This document shows, piece by piece, positions 8,369 to 15,381 of a stretch of 15,443 bases of DNA (its first letter is position 1; the number at the start of each line of letters is the position of its first letter). The notes under the pieces are model-generated. The model was not told the origin of the DNA, searched no databases, and saw only the letters and a program-made list of their open reading frames with translations. Both the position numbers and the translations under genes were made by a program. The DNA comes from RPQK01 sp041946865. Its GTDB lineage: Bacteria; Acidobacteriota; UBA6911; RPQK01. The stretch lies in assembly GCA_041946865.1 (NCBI GenBank), contig JBHGBF010000124.1, positions 1-15,443 on the forward strand. The letters are read 5' to 3'.

Positions 8369-8399
8369 GCGCACGAAAAAACCGGCGCACGGAAAACGG
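8369..8399. repeat. Tandem imperfect direct repeat, about 16 bp x 2, in the macroglobulin leader
   Basis: On the plus strand GCGCACGAAAAAACCG (8369-8384) is followed immediately by GCGCACGGAAAACGG (8385-8399). The two copies differ by one short indel and one or two substitutions. They sit between the candidate promoter and the ribosome binding site of the macroglobulin gene, so they could be an operator or part of a structured leader. The 15-16 bp period does not match the roughly 21-22 bp period usual for LytTR-type sites. Confidence 0.6.
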
Positions 8400-8430
8400 A
8401 CTGCGTAAATAATAGCAGCGCGACCGGTTT
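8376..8430 (-). terminator. Candidate intrinsic terminator after the kinase/regulator operon
   Basis: Read on the minus strand, AAACCGG plus CGC (8419-8430, with one bulged T) can pair with GCG plus CCGGTTT (8379-8388), and the stem is followed by a run of six T (8376-8381). The loop is long, about 31 bases, with a small inner CTGC/GCAG stem. It lies downstream of the response-regulator stop at 8450, where an operon end would be expected. The candidate macroglobulin promoter lies inside the loop, so a transcript started there would lack the 5' arm and escape this hairpin. Support is structural only and the long loop weakens the call. Confidence 0.3.
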
Positions 8431-8437
8431 GGGTGAA
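8409..8437 (-). promoter_or_regulatory. Candidate sigma70 promoter for the macroglobulin gene
   Basis: On the minus strand TTCACC (8432-8437) and TATTAT (8409-8414) are spaced by exactly 17 bp. The -10 box matches consensus at 5 of 6 positions and the -35 box at 4 of 6. Transcription would begin near 8402, about 50 bases before the macroglobulin ATG and at the edge of the tandem repeat. This would give the gene expression independent of the upstream operon. Confidence 0.35.
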
Positions 8438-8449
8438 GCAAGTTCTTTT

Positions 8450-9187
8450 CTATTGTTCCAGTTTCTCCATCAATTCCTTCAGCCGGCGGCGGCTCACTTC
8501 CAGTCGGGCTTTGTTGCGCAGCGTCACCCAGGCATAGCCGCCGGGCAAGGGGGATACTTCCTGGACATGATTGAGATTGATCATGGCCGCCCGTGAGATG
8601 CGGAAAAAGACACGGGGATTCAGCCGGTTCTCGAGGTCGGTGATGGTCAGATCCATCAGGAAATCCTGGTCTGCGGTATGGAGGCGGGTTAAGCCCTCTT
8701 CAGAGGCGAAGTAGAGAACTTCGTTTTGCGGGATGACGCGATATCGGCCGGCTCGCCTGGCCAGCAGGCGGGTCGGGTAAGAGTGGCCCTTAAGCGCGAG
8801 AGTCTGGGCGGAAGGCGCCGATGGGCCGGCCGACGCGACCTGCCGCACTTTCTCGATGGCCTTGGCCAGGCGGGCACGGGTGACGGGCTTCAGGAGATAA
8901 TCCACGGCGCAGAGCTCAAACGCCTCCAAGGCGTACTGGTCATACGCGGTGCAGAAGATGATCTTGGGTTCGGGAGCGGCCAGGGACTGGGCCACTTCCG
9001 TCCCGCTGCACCCGGGCATCTGGATATCCAGGAACACGAGATCCGGTTTCAGTTCCTGGATGAACTCCATGGCCTGCTCGCCATCGGCCGCTTCACCCAC
9101 GATTTCGACGTCGCTAAAGGCTTTGAGCAGGCTCTTCAACCGGCTGCGGGCCAGGTCTTCGTCATCAACCAGCAAGGCTTTGATCAT
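8450..9187 (-). CDS. LytTR-family response regulator (LytR/AlgR type)
   Basis: A 245-residue cytoplasmic transcription regulator. The receiver domain covers about residues 1-118: acidic pair Asp9/Asp10 in LLVDDEDLAR, phospho-acceptor Asp54 in VFLDIQMPG, Thr80 in IIFCTAYDQYA and Lys100 in DYLLKPV. After a short Ser/Pro/Ala linker, residues about 140-243 form a LytTR DNA-binding domain, recognisable from NEVLYFASEEGLTRLHT, FFRISRAAMINLNHV and the VTLRNKARLEVSRRR end. Such regulators bind short direct repeats upstream of target promoters. The ATG overlaps the stop of the kinase gene (ATGA), a tight coupling that makes the pair a two-component system; AAGG lies a suitable distance upstream. It is the last gene of the overlapping block, 97 bp before the macroglobulin. 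All key receiver residues are present, so it should be functional. Its targets are not known from the sequence; the adjacent macroglobulin or its own operon are candidates by inference. Confidence 0.95.
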   Translation of the reverse strand: MIKALLVDDEDLARSRLKSLLKAFSDVEIVGEAADGEQAMEFIQELKPDLVFLDIQMPGCSGTEVAQSLAAPEPKIIFCTAYDQYALEAFELCAVDYLLKPVTRARLAKAIEKVRQVASAGPSAPSAQTLALKGHSYPTRLLARRAGRYRVIPQNEVLYFASEEGLTRLHTADQDFLMDLTITDLENRLNPRVFFRISRAAMINLNHVQEVSPLPGGYAWVTLRNKARLEVSRRRLKELMEKLEQ

Positions 9188-11148
9188 AAGAGCACCTTCG
9201 CGGCGAGGGCGGTCTGTTCACCTGGTTGCGCGGTTCTTACCTGTTCGGTAGTTGTCGCTTCCAACACCGGCATGCAAATACTGACTCGCGTATGGCCGCT
9301 CGCCTTGTCGCGGCTGACTTCCAGCCTGCCGGCGTCACCGAAGTATCCTTGCAGGCGCCGGCGCACATTCTTCAGCCCGTAGCCGCCCGGCCCGGCCTCG
9401 GACCGGCCGGCCGGGGAGTCATCGAGTTGGAAGCCGGGGCCGTTATCGAGCACATCGATCTGAAGGGTCTGGCCGTGTCGCAGGGCCCGAACGCTCACGG
9501 TTCCCGGACCCCGCACGGACGCCACCCCGTGTTTTATGGCATTTTCGACCAGGGTCTGGATCATCATGGCCGGGATCCGGACCTGACGCGCAGACTCCGG
9601 GGCGTCAAGAGAGACCTGCAGGCGGTCGCCGAACCTCGCCTGTTCGATTTCCAGGTACGCCTGGATGAATTCCAGCTCGTCGTCCACGTAGACCCATTCG
9701 CTTTCCGACCTGCGCAGGGTGTAGCGGAACACTTCGGCGAGCCGTTCCACCGTCTCTTCCGCCCGCTCCGGATCGCGCTCGATCAGCCCGGCGATGGCAT
9801 TGAGGGCATTGAACAGGAAATGCGGGTTGATCTGCGCCCGCAGGGCCTTCAGTTCGGAACGGCCGGCGTGGATGATCAGCTCCTGCTCGCGCTTTTCCTG
9901 CTCCTGCTTCCTTATCTGGAGGCGAATCGTGGCAAGCAGCGAGTAAAAGACATCCGCCAGAGACGAGACCAGGGCAATATCCTGGCTGAAAAAGGGCTCG
10001 TCGCTTTGCCTTTTTCCGATCTGGATGGCGCCGACCGGTTCACCGTGAGACGGTATGCTCACCTCAAGCTCGACGTCGAAGGGCGGGTCCGGCCGTTGGG
10101 GCAGAAGCGTCACCTGGGTTGGGGCCTGGGTGATGGTCGCCAGGCAGTCTCGGGCCCGTTCCACCAGGCTCCCTTCGGTCGTCGCCTCTTTGACCTCCGA
10201 CAGGAAGTACTTGACAGCCTCCACGGTCGTGAACCTTCGCCCCAACCAGGCGCGGTCAAGCCACTCGCCGAGCCGCCGGTAGACCCATGGGCAGGCAAAG
10301 ACGATCGGCAGCATGAAAACCGCGTAGACCCAGGGACGCGCCCAGCCCAGATCAAGGTCCTGGAGCGCGGGCACAACCCCGGCGAAGAAAGCCGTCAGCA
10401 CCACGAGGGCGAGAAGGAAATAGGCGCCCTGCTTGACGAAGGCGTCGAAAAACTCAAAGCGGTTGCGGAAATACGTGCCGACCGAGATAAACCCCAGAGG
10501 CAGCGCCCGCGAGGTCAGGCCGATCACCTCCCCAAACGGCAGCCTGCCGTAAAACGCAACCAGGAGCAAGAGAAAAAGGCCGATGGTCAGGCCGATGAGA
10601 GCCATGCTCCACTTGTGCTCCTGGCGTTCCCGGCTGGTCCTTGTCTTACGGGTTGACAGCTTTTTTACGGCCAGGGCGAAGCAACCGGTGAGAAAAAAGA
10701 GGGCGAAAAGGCCCATGGAGTACAATCGCATGAGAACCAGCGGCGGGATGCGGGTCAGACCCAGGCCGAAGGCGACGGCCACTCCGATCAACGACACAGA
10801 AATGAGTCCCACGAACCCGATGGCGCAGTTCCAGAGGCGGGAGGGCGGGAGACATTCCTCTTCCTCTCGACAGAATATCCCCATCATAAGCGGGGGAAAG
10901 ATGCAGGCAATCGCCATGAGGGTTGCGTACCAGTGCCACATCGCCTCCGGCTTCTGGTACATCTCTTTGAAGGTCACGATGAGATTGACCACAAACCAGA
11001 GGGCGGAAGCCAGGTCGATGGCCGCGTTCCACTCGTCGGCTGGTCGCCGGCTTTTCAGGCATTGACGCCAGCACAGAACGAAGAGGCCCCCAAAGGCTAC
11101 GGCGCCGAAGGTATAGACCAGGAGAAAAGTCAACAGTAGCAGAGGCAT
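9184..11148 (-). CDS. Multi-TM LytS/YehU-type sensor histidine kinase
   Basis: A 654-residue inner-membrane kinase. The first 300 residues contain about eight or nine hydrophobic segments (around 3-27, 43-60, 73-92, 107-130, 141-162, 181-200, 209-223, 243-260 and 272-290), giving a largely membrane-embedded sensor. Residues about 303-405 look GAF-like (ending VGAIQIGKRQSDEPFFSQDI). A charged, probably coiled-coil linker rich in Q/E/K (410-435) leads to the His_kinase domain: ALRAQINPHFLFNALNAI with phospho-accepting His443. The HATPase has the N-box LVENAIKHG (Asn536), DNGPGF (568-573) and GGYGL (588-592). The start ATG shares one base with the TGA stop of the barrel gene, and the end overlaps the regulator gene by 4 bp, so it is part of the same coupled operon. 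The signal is unknown; the membrane-embedded sensor and the ABC/LolA/barrel neighbours suggest an envelope or lipid cue (inference). Confidence 0.93.
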   Translation of the reverse strand: MPLLLLTFLLVYTFGAVAFGGLFVLCWRQCLKSRRPADEWNAAIDLASALWFVVNLIVTFKEMYQKPEAMWHWYATLMAIACIFPPLMMGIFCREEEECLPPSRLWNCAIGFVGLISVSLIGVAVAFGLGLTRIPPLVLMRLYSMGLFALFFLTGCFALAVKKLSTRKTRTSRERQEHKWSMALIGLTIGLFLLLLVAFYGRLPFGEVIGLTSRALPLGFISVGTYFRNRFEFFDAFVKQGAYFLLALVVLTAFFAGVVPALQDLDLGWARPWVYAVFMLPIVFACPWVYRRLGEWLDRAWLGRRFTTVEAVKYFLSEVKEATTEGSLVERARDCLATITQAPTQVTLLPQRPDPPFDVELEVSIPSHGEPVGAIQIGKRQSDEPFFSQDIALVSSLADVFYSLLATIRLQIRKQEQEKREQELIIHAGRSELKALRAQINPHFLFNALNAIAGLIERDPERAEETVERLAEVFRYTLRRSESEWVYVDDELEFIQAYLEIEQARFGDRLQVSLDAPESARQVRIPAMMIQTLVENAIKHGVASVRGPGTVSVRALRHGQTLQIDVLDNGPGFQLDDSPAGRSEAGPGGYGLKNVRRRLQGYFGDAGRLEVSRDKASGHTRVSICMPVLEATTTEQVRTAQPGEQTALAAKVLL

Positions 11149-12485
11149 CAGAAATGAAAGCGGACCCCGAAATCAGACACCCTCGATACTTGCAGGTGAC
11201 CGAACTCGGTGTCCACTCCTCCGAGCAACTCACCCTGGAGCCAGTACAGGCTCCAGTTTGGATGGATTCTCCAGTACAGCCCGGGTCTGAGCAAAGACGA
11301 GCCGTCGCGCAGGTTGGCCAGCGCCAGGACCTCCGCCTCCAGCGTGTCGTGGTGGAACAGCCAGTATAACCGGGCAAACCCATAATCGCGGGCCATGGTC
11401 AGGACGGAGTAGTAGAGATTGTCGAGCAGCAAAGGCGTGGGATTCCCCTGCGCGAGATCTTGCCCGGCGGCAATGACCATGTCCTGATAGTTTCTCCATT
11501 CGCGGTCGTCCAGCCCGTTTCCGGAGTGATAGTATTCGAGCACGAGATTCACGCTCCTGGGGAAGGTATACTGGCCGCCGAAGAGCAGGTCAACGTGTCT
11601 CCTCGTCTCCGCTTTCCAGCCGCCGTCCACGGGCCGGAACCGGACACTGTCCTGGAAGGCGGCCGCTTCGGCATGGAGTTCGAGCGCCTTTCCGACCACG
11701 CGTGAAACACTCACGCCCTGGCTGTTCGGCAAGCCGTTTCCGCCGCTGGCGGAGAGGGAAAAGTCGACGCCTTGGATCAGGCGGTAAGCACGCACGGCCC
11801 AGCCGGTGGCCAGGAGATGCTTGCGCGCCGCAGCCGGCGAGTCCGACGCACCGAGCCTGGCGCTGAGGTTTGTCACCTGCTGTTGCCCCTTCCAGTCGAT
11901 CTCCGGCGCTGCCAGCAATGTCACATTCCAGTCCCGAATGAACAAGTCCACCTTGACGTTGTCGACACCCCGATACAGACCACGCCGGTCGTTCGGGTCA
12001 CTTGGATTCTTGCGCGGATTGACGACTCCGGTCGGGTTCCAGGCATAGCCGGTTCCCCACTTCTCGATGCTCCTCCCCGCCTGGACATCTAGCCAGGAGG
12101 TCAGGGAAACACCGAAATTCAGCTCACCCACCTCGATCTTGGAAACTGTGTCATCTCGGTTCCAGTCGTTCGCGCCGCGCAGTTTCAAGTGGAGCTTCCA
12201 GGCCTTGTCCTCCGGAACGAGGTCCGCGAACAAGTTGAAGTCGAGCGAATTCGAGACGGCCGGCACGCGGAGAAAGTCGCCTGGGTTGAGCCTCGACGAC
12301 GGGTTGCCGGGAGTCAGGTGGGTCTCGTTGCCCAGGGAGCCGAACACGCGGAAATCAGGCTTTTCGGCGGTGACCGGGGCGCAGGTCAGCACGGCCGTGA
12401 CTGCAATCCAGGCCAGTCTGCGCAGGCGGTGAAAAGGACGCGCCGGGCGAACCGAGCTGCTCCGGCGGTTAGCTTCCGTTACCAT
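11148..12485 (-). CDS. Outer-membrane beta-barrel protein of the ABC/LolA-like operon
   Basis: A 445-residue protein with a long basic N-terminus, a hydrophobic core (about 24-38) and a probable signal-peptidase cut after VTA40. The mature part is dominated by alternating polar/hydrophobic strands such as WKLHLKLRGAN, ELNFGVSLTSWLDVQAGR and VNLVLEYYHSGNG. It ends in FGVRFHF, with the C-terminal phenylalanine typical of BAM-assembled outer-membrane barrels. A conspicuous motif, WGTGYAWNPTGVVNPRKNP (143-161), resembles a W-G-x-G-x-x-W-N-P-x-x-x-x-N-P signature that I associate with barrels found beside FtsX-type ABC transporters; this recollection should be checked. The ATG overlaps the stop of the LolA-like gene by 7 bp, with AGGT just upstream. 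Its end touches the kinase start. Position in the operon suggests it receives or exports whatever the ABC/LolA-like proteins carry. It could instead be a porin; I do not recognise a named gene. Confidence 0.8.
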   Translation of the reverse strand: MVTEANRRSSSVRPARPFHRLRRLAWIAVTAVLTCAPVTAEKPDFRVFGSLGNETHLTPGNPSSRLNPGDFLRVPAVSNSLDFNLFADLVPEDKAWKLHLKLRGANDWNRDDTVSKIEVGELNFGVSLTSWLDVQAGRSIEKWGTGYAWNPTGVVNPRKNPSDPNDRRGLYRGVDNVKVDLFIRDWNVTLLAAPEIDWKGQQQVTNLSARLGASDSPAAARKHLLATGWAVRAYRLIQGVDFSLSASGGNGLPNSQGVSVSRVVGKALELHAEAAAFQDSVRFRPVDGGWKAETRRHVDLLFGGQYTFPRSVNLVLEYYHSGNGLDDREWRNYQDMVIAAGQDLAQGNPTPLLLDNLYYSVLTMARDYGFARLYWLFHHDTLEAEVLALANLRDGSSLLRPGLYWRIHPNWSLYWLQGELLGGVDTEFGHLQVSRVSDFGVRFHF

Positions 12486-13267
12486 TTACCTAAGTAGTTC
12501 TTGTTGAAAAGCTTGTCGGACAGTGTCTTGGGCTGAAGACCCGAGTACTTCAGCTCGGTCCACAGACCCTTTCGGCGGATGTCGTGAATCTCCATCCCGG
12601 TGACCGTCCGCCTGCCGTTCATAATGCCAAACTCTTTGAAGTAAGCGCGCTTCATATGCATGCCGGAGACCACGAAAAAGTCCGCCTGGATCGGTTCGAA
12701 GGTCTTCTTCGCGACCCACAGTCTGACCCGGCTGTACGAGAGGTCGCTATCCTTGGCCTTCAGCTCCAGGACATAAGCCGCTACGCCGTCGATCACGTCC
12801 TCGCCCGCGACCTCGGGAAGATAATCGACGGTGTAATTCGTGCGAGCCACGTCGCCGTTGGACGCCTCGCCCATCAGCCGCTGGAGCGGCGAGATCCGAA
12901 TCGGCCTGCGGGTGTTGGGCATGTAGATCCACATGGCGTCACGCAGCATGAGAAGATACCTGCCCCTCTCGCTGGCGGGACTCACAAACTCGACGAGGCT
13001 CTTGTCGAGGCCTTGCCCGTACACCTTAAAGGTCGCTGTCTCGGTCTCCTTCTTCCGGTGCGTGATGACGGTGACGTCGAGCACGAAACTCTCGAGCGGA
13101 TTGCGGAAGATATCCACCTGCTTGAGGATTTCCGCCGCATCCGCAGCGCAAAGCGAGGGTGCGAGCAGGAGGGTGAACAGGACGGCCGGCCAATGAGGCC
13201 TGACCGCGACGACTTGAACGGTTCGTTCCTGGCGCATTTTTCGAGGCGTCGCAAAATTCCGTATCAT
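12479..13267 (-). CDS. LolA-like outer-membrane lipoprotein-sorting protein
   Basis: A 262-residue periplasmic protein of the LolA_like type. A signal peptide core at about 25-43 (VLFTLLLAPSLCAADA) precedes ILKQVDIFRNP, ATFKVYGQGLDKSLVEF, SERGRYLLMLRDAMWIYMPN, the RRPIRISPLQRLMGEASNGD segment, and LELKAKDSDLSYSRVRLWVA with KKTFEPIQADFF. These are hallmarks of the half-barrel family that shields an acyl chain. Family members are proposed to move lipids or lipoproteins across the periplasm, but the substrate here is unknown. The start at 13267 overlaps the permease stop as ATGA, which supports it; an internal Met11 would give a more ordinary signal-peptide length. Its 3' end overlaps the barrel gene. 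Cys40 sits near the cut site, but the preceding PSL does not make a good lipobox, so it is probably soluble. Neighbours make it the periplasmic link between the ABC complex and the barrel. Confidence 0.88.
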   Translation of the reverse strand: MIRNFATPRKMRQERTVQVVAVRPHWPAVLFTLLLAPSLCAADAAEILKQVDIFRNPLESFVLDVTVITHRKKETETATFKVYGQGLDKSLVEFVSPASERGRYLLMLRDAMWIYMPNTRRPIRISPLQRLMGEASNGDVARTNYTVDYLPEVAGEDVIDGVAAYVLELKAKDSDLSYSRVRLWVAKKTFEPIQADFFVVSGMHMKRAYFKEFGIMNGRRTVTGMEIHDIRRKGLWTELKYSGLQPKTLSDKLFNKNYLGKW

Positions 13268-14478
13268 ATATGCCCCAAAGCGTCCACGATAGTAAGGCGC
13301 GAGGCTTTGAAAGCCGGGTAGATCGACGACAGCGTGGCCGTCACCAGCGACAAGGCAAAGCTGCCGGCCAGGATGGAGGGTCGCATCAGGATTCTCAGCT
13401 GATAGCCGGCCGTATAGCCCGGCGGCGGGGGCAGCTGTATCTGGGCGTAGTTGATGGCCTGAGCCAGGATCGCGCCGAAGACCAGTCCCAGTATTCCGCC
13501 GATGAGCCCGATCATCGTGCCTTCCAAAAGAAAAAGCGCCCAGATCCTTTTGCGTTTGGTCCCCATGGCCATGAGGGTGCCGATCTCCCGAGTCCGCTCG
13601 AAGATGCTCATCATGATCGTGTTGGCGATACTGAGCACGACGATCACAAAGACAATGGCGCCGATGAATCCGAAGATCCCGTTGAAAATAAGGACCACCT
13701 GATGATAGAAGCCCGCAAGCTCCGACCAGGTGCGCATCTCGATGGGCCAGTTCCTGGAAGCGGCCAGCGTCGTCAAATCCGCCATCACGGCGTCCGTGTC
13801 CTCCGTCTGCTTCAGCATCACGAGAAGCTTCTCGATCTTTTTCGTGTTCAGAAGGTAGTGAGCGCCGGAGAGCGGGATCTTGATGGCCCGGTCATCATAC
13901 TCTTTGACGCCGGTCAGGAAGGTCCCGACGACGCAAAAGTCCATGGCATTCAGCGAGCCCGTGACGGTCGTGGTCATGAGGGTGACGTAGTCGCCGATCT
14001 TGACGTTCATCGAACGGGCCAGACCCCTTCCCAGCATAAGCGTGTCCATCTCACCTTCAGAGAGCTCGCGGCCGGTCTCCAGGCGTTGCGACCTCATCTG
14101 GCGGTCCTTGGCGGGTTCAACCGCCGTGCCGAGGAACGCCTCCGATTTGTCGCCGTTGCTGATGAGTCCCATGAAGGCGATCTGGGCGGCGGTCATCGCC
14201 ACACGAGGGTCCTCTTCCACGGCGGCGCGAAGCGCCGTAACATCCTCAAGGCCATACTCGAGCGGCTTCTGGGATTCAGTGGAGAGGTAGCCTTTGCGAT
14301 AAAGCTGAAGGTGCCCCAGCCGGTTACGGATGGTCGTTTCCCGGAGGCCCCAGAAGTTCATCTCTTTGTATCCGCCGAAGAGGATCATTCCGGCCGCCCC
14401 CATCACCAGGACCAGCAGCGTGATCAGCGTGCGCCGGCGGTTGCGAAAGATATTCCGGAAAGCGATTTTAGCGAGCAT
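13264..14478 (-). CDS. ABC transporter permease, FtsX/LolE/MacB family
   Basis: A 404-residue inner-membrane protein. The N-terminal LAKIAFRNIFRNRRRTLITLLV leads into TM1 (about 17-36). A large periplasmic domain (about 40-260, MacB_PCD-like) follows, then three TM segments at about 262-290, 315-343 and 366-388. The cytoplasmic loop SIFERTREIGTLMAMGTKRKR (291-311) is the FtsX/MacB signature that contacts the ATPase, and the C-terminus PAFKASRLTIVDALGHI is typical. Four-TM proteins of this type do not pump through a channel; they pull lipids, lipoproteins or peptides from the inner membrane by mechanotransmission. ATG 14478 was chosen because AAGGAG lies six bases upstream and the residues that follow are where family members begin. 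An upstream ATG at 14535 would overlap the ATPase gene by 68 bp. With the chosen start it overlaps the ATPase by 11 bp and the LolA-like gene by 4 bp. Confidence 0.93.
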   Translation of the reverse strand: MLAKIAFRNIFRNRRRTLITLLVLVMGAAGMILFGGYKEMNFWGLRETTIRNRLGHLQLYRKGYLSTESQKPLEYGLEDVTALRAAVEEDPRVAMTAAQIAFMGLISNGDKSEAFLGTAVEPAKDRQMRSQRLETGRELSEGEMDTLMLGRGLARSMNVKIGDYVTLMTTTVTGSLNAMDFCVVGTFLTGVKEYDDRAIKIPLSGAHYLLNTKKIEKLLVMLKQTEDTDAVMADLTTLAASRNWPIEMRTWSELAGFYHQVVLIFNGIFGFIGAIVFVIVVLSIANTIMMSIFERTREIGTLMAMGTKRKRIWALFLLEGTMIGLIGGILGLVFGAILAQAINYAQIQLPPPPGYTAGYQLRILMRPSILAGSFALSLVTATLSSIYPAFKASRLTIVDALGHI

Positions 14479-15190
14479 TGACGGCTCCTTCGGCGACCTG
14501 ATGATTGCGCTCATCGGCCGCAATTCGCCCGTCACGCAGCCGGATACGCCGGTGGGCGCGGGCGATGATCGCCGGGTCGTGCGTGGCGAACAGAAACGTG
14601 GCCCTGGTCTGCCGGTTGATCGTGGCGAGCAGGTCCAGAATCTGTGCGGCCGTCTCTGAATCCAGATTCGCGGTCGGTTCGTCGGCCAGGACCAGGACCG
14701 GGCATGTCACCATGGCCCGGGCGATCGCGACGCGCTGGCGCTGGCCGCCCGACAGCTGGTCCGGTCTCTGCCCGGCCTGCCCGGACAGCCCCACGTGCCC
14801 GAGCCATTCGCTGACCCGCTCGTGACGCTCCTTTCGGGGCACTCCTGAAAGCAGTAACGGGTACTCCACGTTTTCAAAAGCCGTTAAGACGGGCAGCAAA
14901 TTGAAGGTCTGGAAGATGAAACCGATCTTGGAACTCCGGACGTCGGCCAGACCGTCGAGGCTGGTCTGAGTGATGTCCACGCCGTCGAGCAGAATCTGAC
15001 CGGCCGTGGGCTTATCCAGGCAGCCGATCAGGTTCAGCAGCGTGGTTTTGCCGCTTCCGGAAGGTCCCGCCAGCGCCGCCAGTTCGCCGCCCTGGATCTC
15101 CAGGTCGATTCCGGCCAGTGCGGGGACCTCGACTTTCCCCAGCCGGTAAGACTTTCTGACGCCTCGCAGGGCGATCACCGAGTGAGTCAT
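14468..15190 (-). CDS. ABC transporter ATP-binding protein, LolD/MacB-type
   Basis: A 240-residue cytoplasmic ATPase with all catalytic elements: Walker A GPSGSGKT (42-49), Q-loop Gln94 in FIFQTFNLLP, signature LSGGQRQRVAIARAM (from 146), Walker B VLVLADEPTANLD with catalytic Glu171, and H-loop His204 in FATHDP. The sequence between Walker A and the Q-loop and the FNLLPVLTAFENVEYPL segment match the LolD/MacB/FtsE subfamily that powers FtsX-like permeases. It is the first gene of the minus-strand operon, followed by its permease with an 11-bp overlap. No strong ribosome binding site precedes ATG 15190, and I could not find a convincing promoter in the 190 bp upstream. A lolD symbol is not assigned because the accompanying genes (single permease, regulator pair) differ from the housekeeping LolCDE set. 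Confidence 0.95.
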   Translation of the reverse strand: MTHSVIALRGVRKSYRLGKVEVPALAGIDLEIQGGELAALAGPSGSGKTTLLNLIGCLDKPTAGQILLDGVDITQTSLDGLADVRSSKIGFIFQTFNLLPVLTAFENVEYPLLLSGVPRKERHERVSEWLGHVGLSGQAGQRPDQLSGGQRQRVAIARAMVTCPVLVLADEPTANLDSETAAQILDLLATINRQTRATFLFATHDPAIIARAHRRIRLRDGRIAADERNHQVAEGAVNAR

Positions 15191-15381
15191 GGCATTAGTT
15201 TAAGGGCAGCCGTGACATCAGAGCGAAGAGTTTCCAGCGGACGGCCTTCCGCGGCGGTGAGCGGCAAAAGGACAAGGACGAACGGAAAAAAGGGCCGATT
15301 CTGGAACCCCAATCTCGGTGGGTTTGCACCAGCCACGACACCCTCCCAGCAGTCCGCCGGCTCTTTTCTTATCGGATCAGG
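15191..15381. other. Intergenic region upstream of the ABC operon, nothing definite
   Basis: This 191-bp stretch should carry the promoter of the six-gene minus-strand operon. I found no well-spaced -35/-10 pair on either strand. There is a purine-rich tract around 15262-15297 and a weak 5-bp inverted repeat (AACCC/GGGTT) near 15306-15323. Confidence 0.3.

Noticed and set aside
9226..10656. Long open frame on the plus strand opposite the histidine kinase
   Set aside because: Composition is that of an antisense shadow, with no domain, and it overlaps a kinase with all catalytic motifs.
12486..12719. Small minus-strand frame inside the LolA-like gene
   Set aside because: It is an out-of-frame reading of the LolA-like coding sequence with no independent start signal.
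14479..14535. Longer start for the ABC permease
   Set aside because: It would overlap the ATPase gene by 68 bp and add a non-family N-terminus, while ATG 14478 has a good ribosome binding site.
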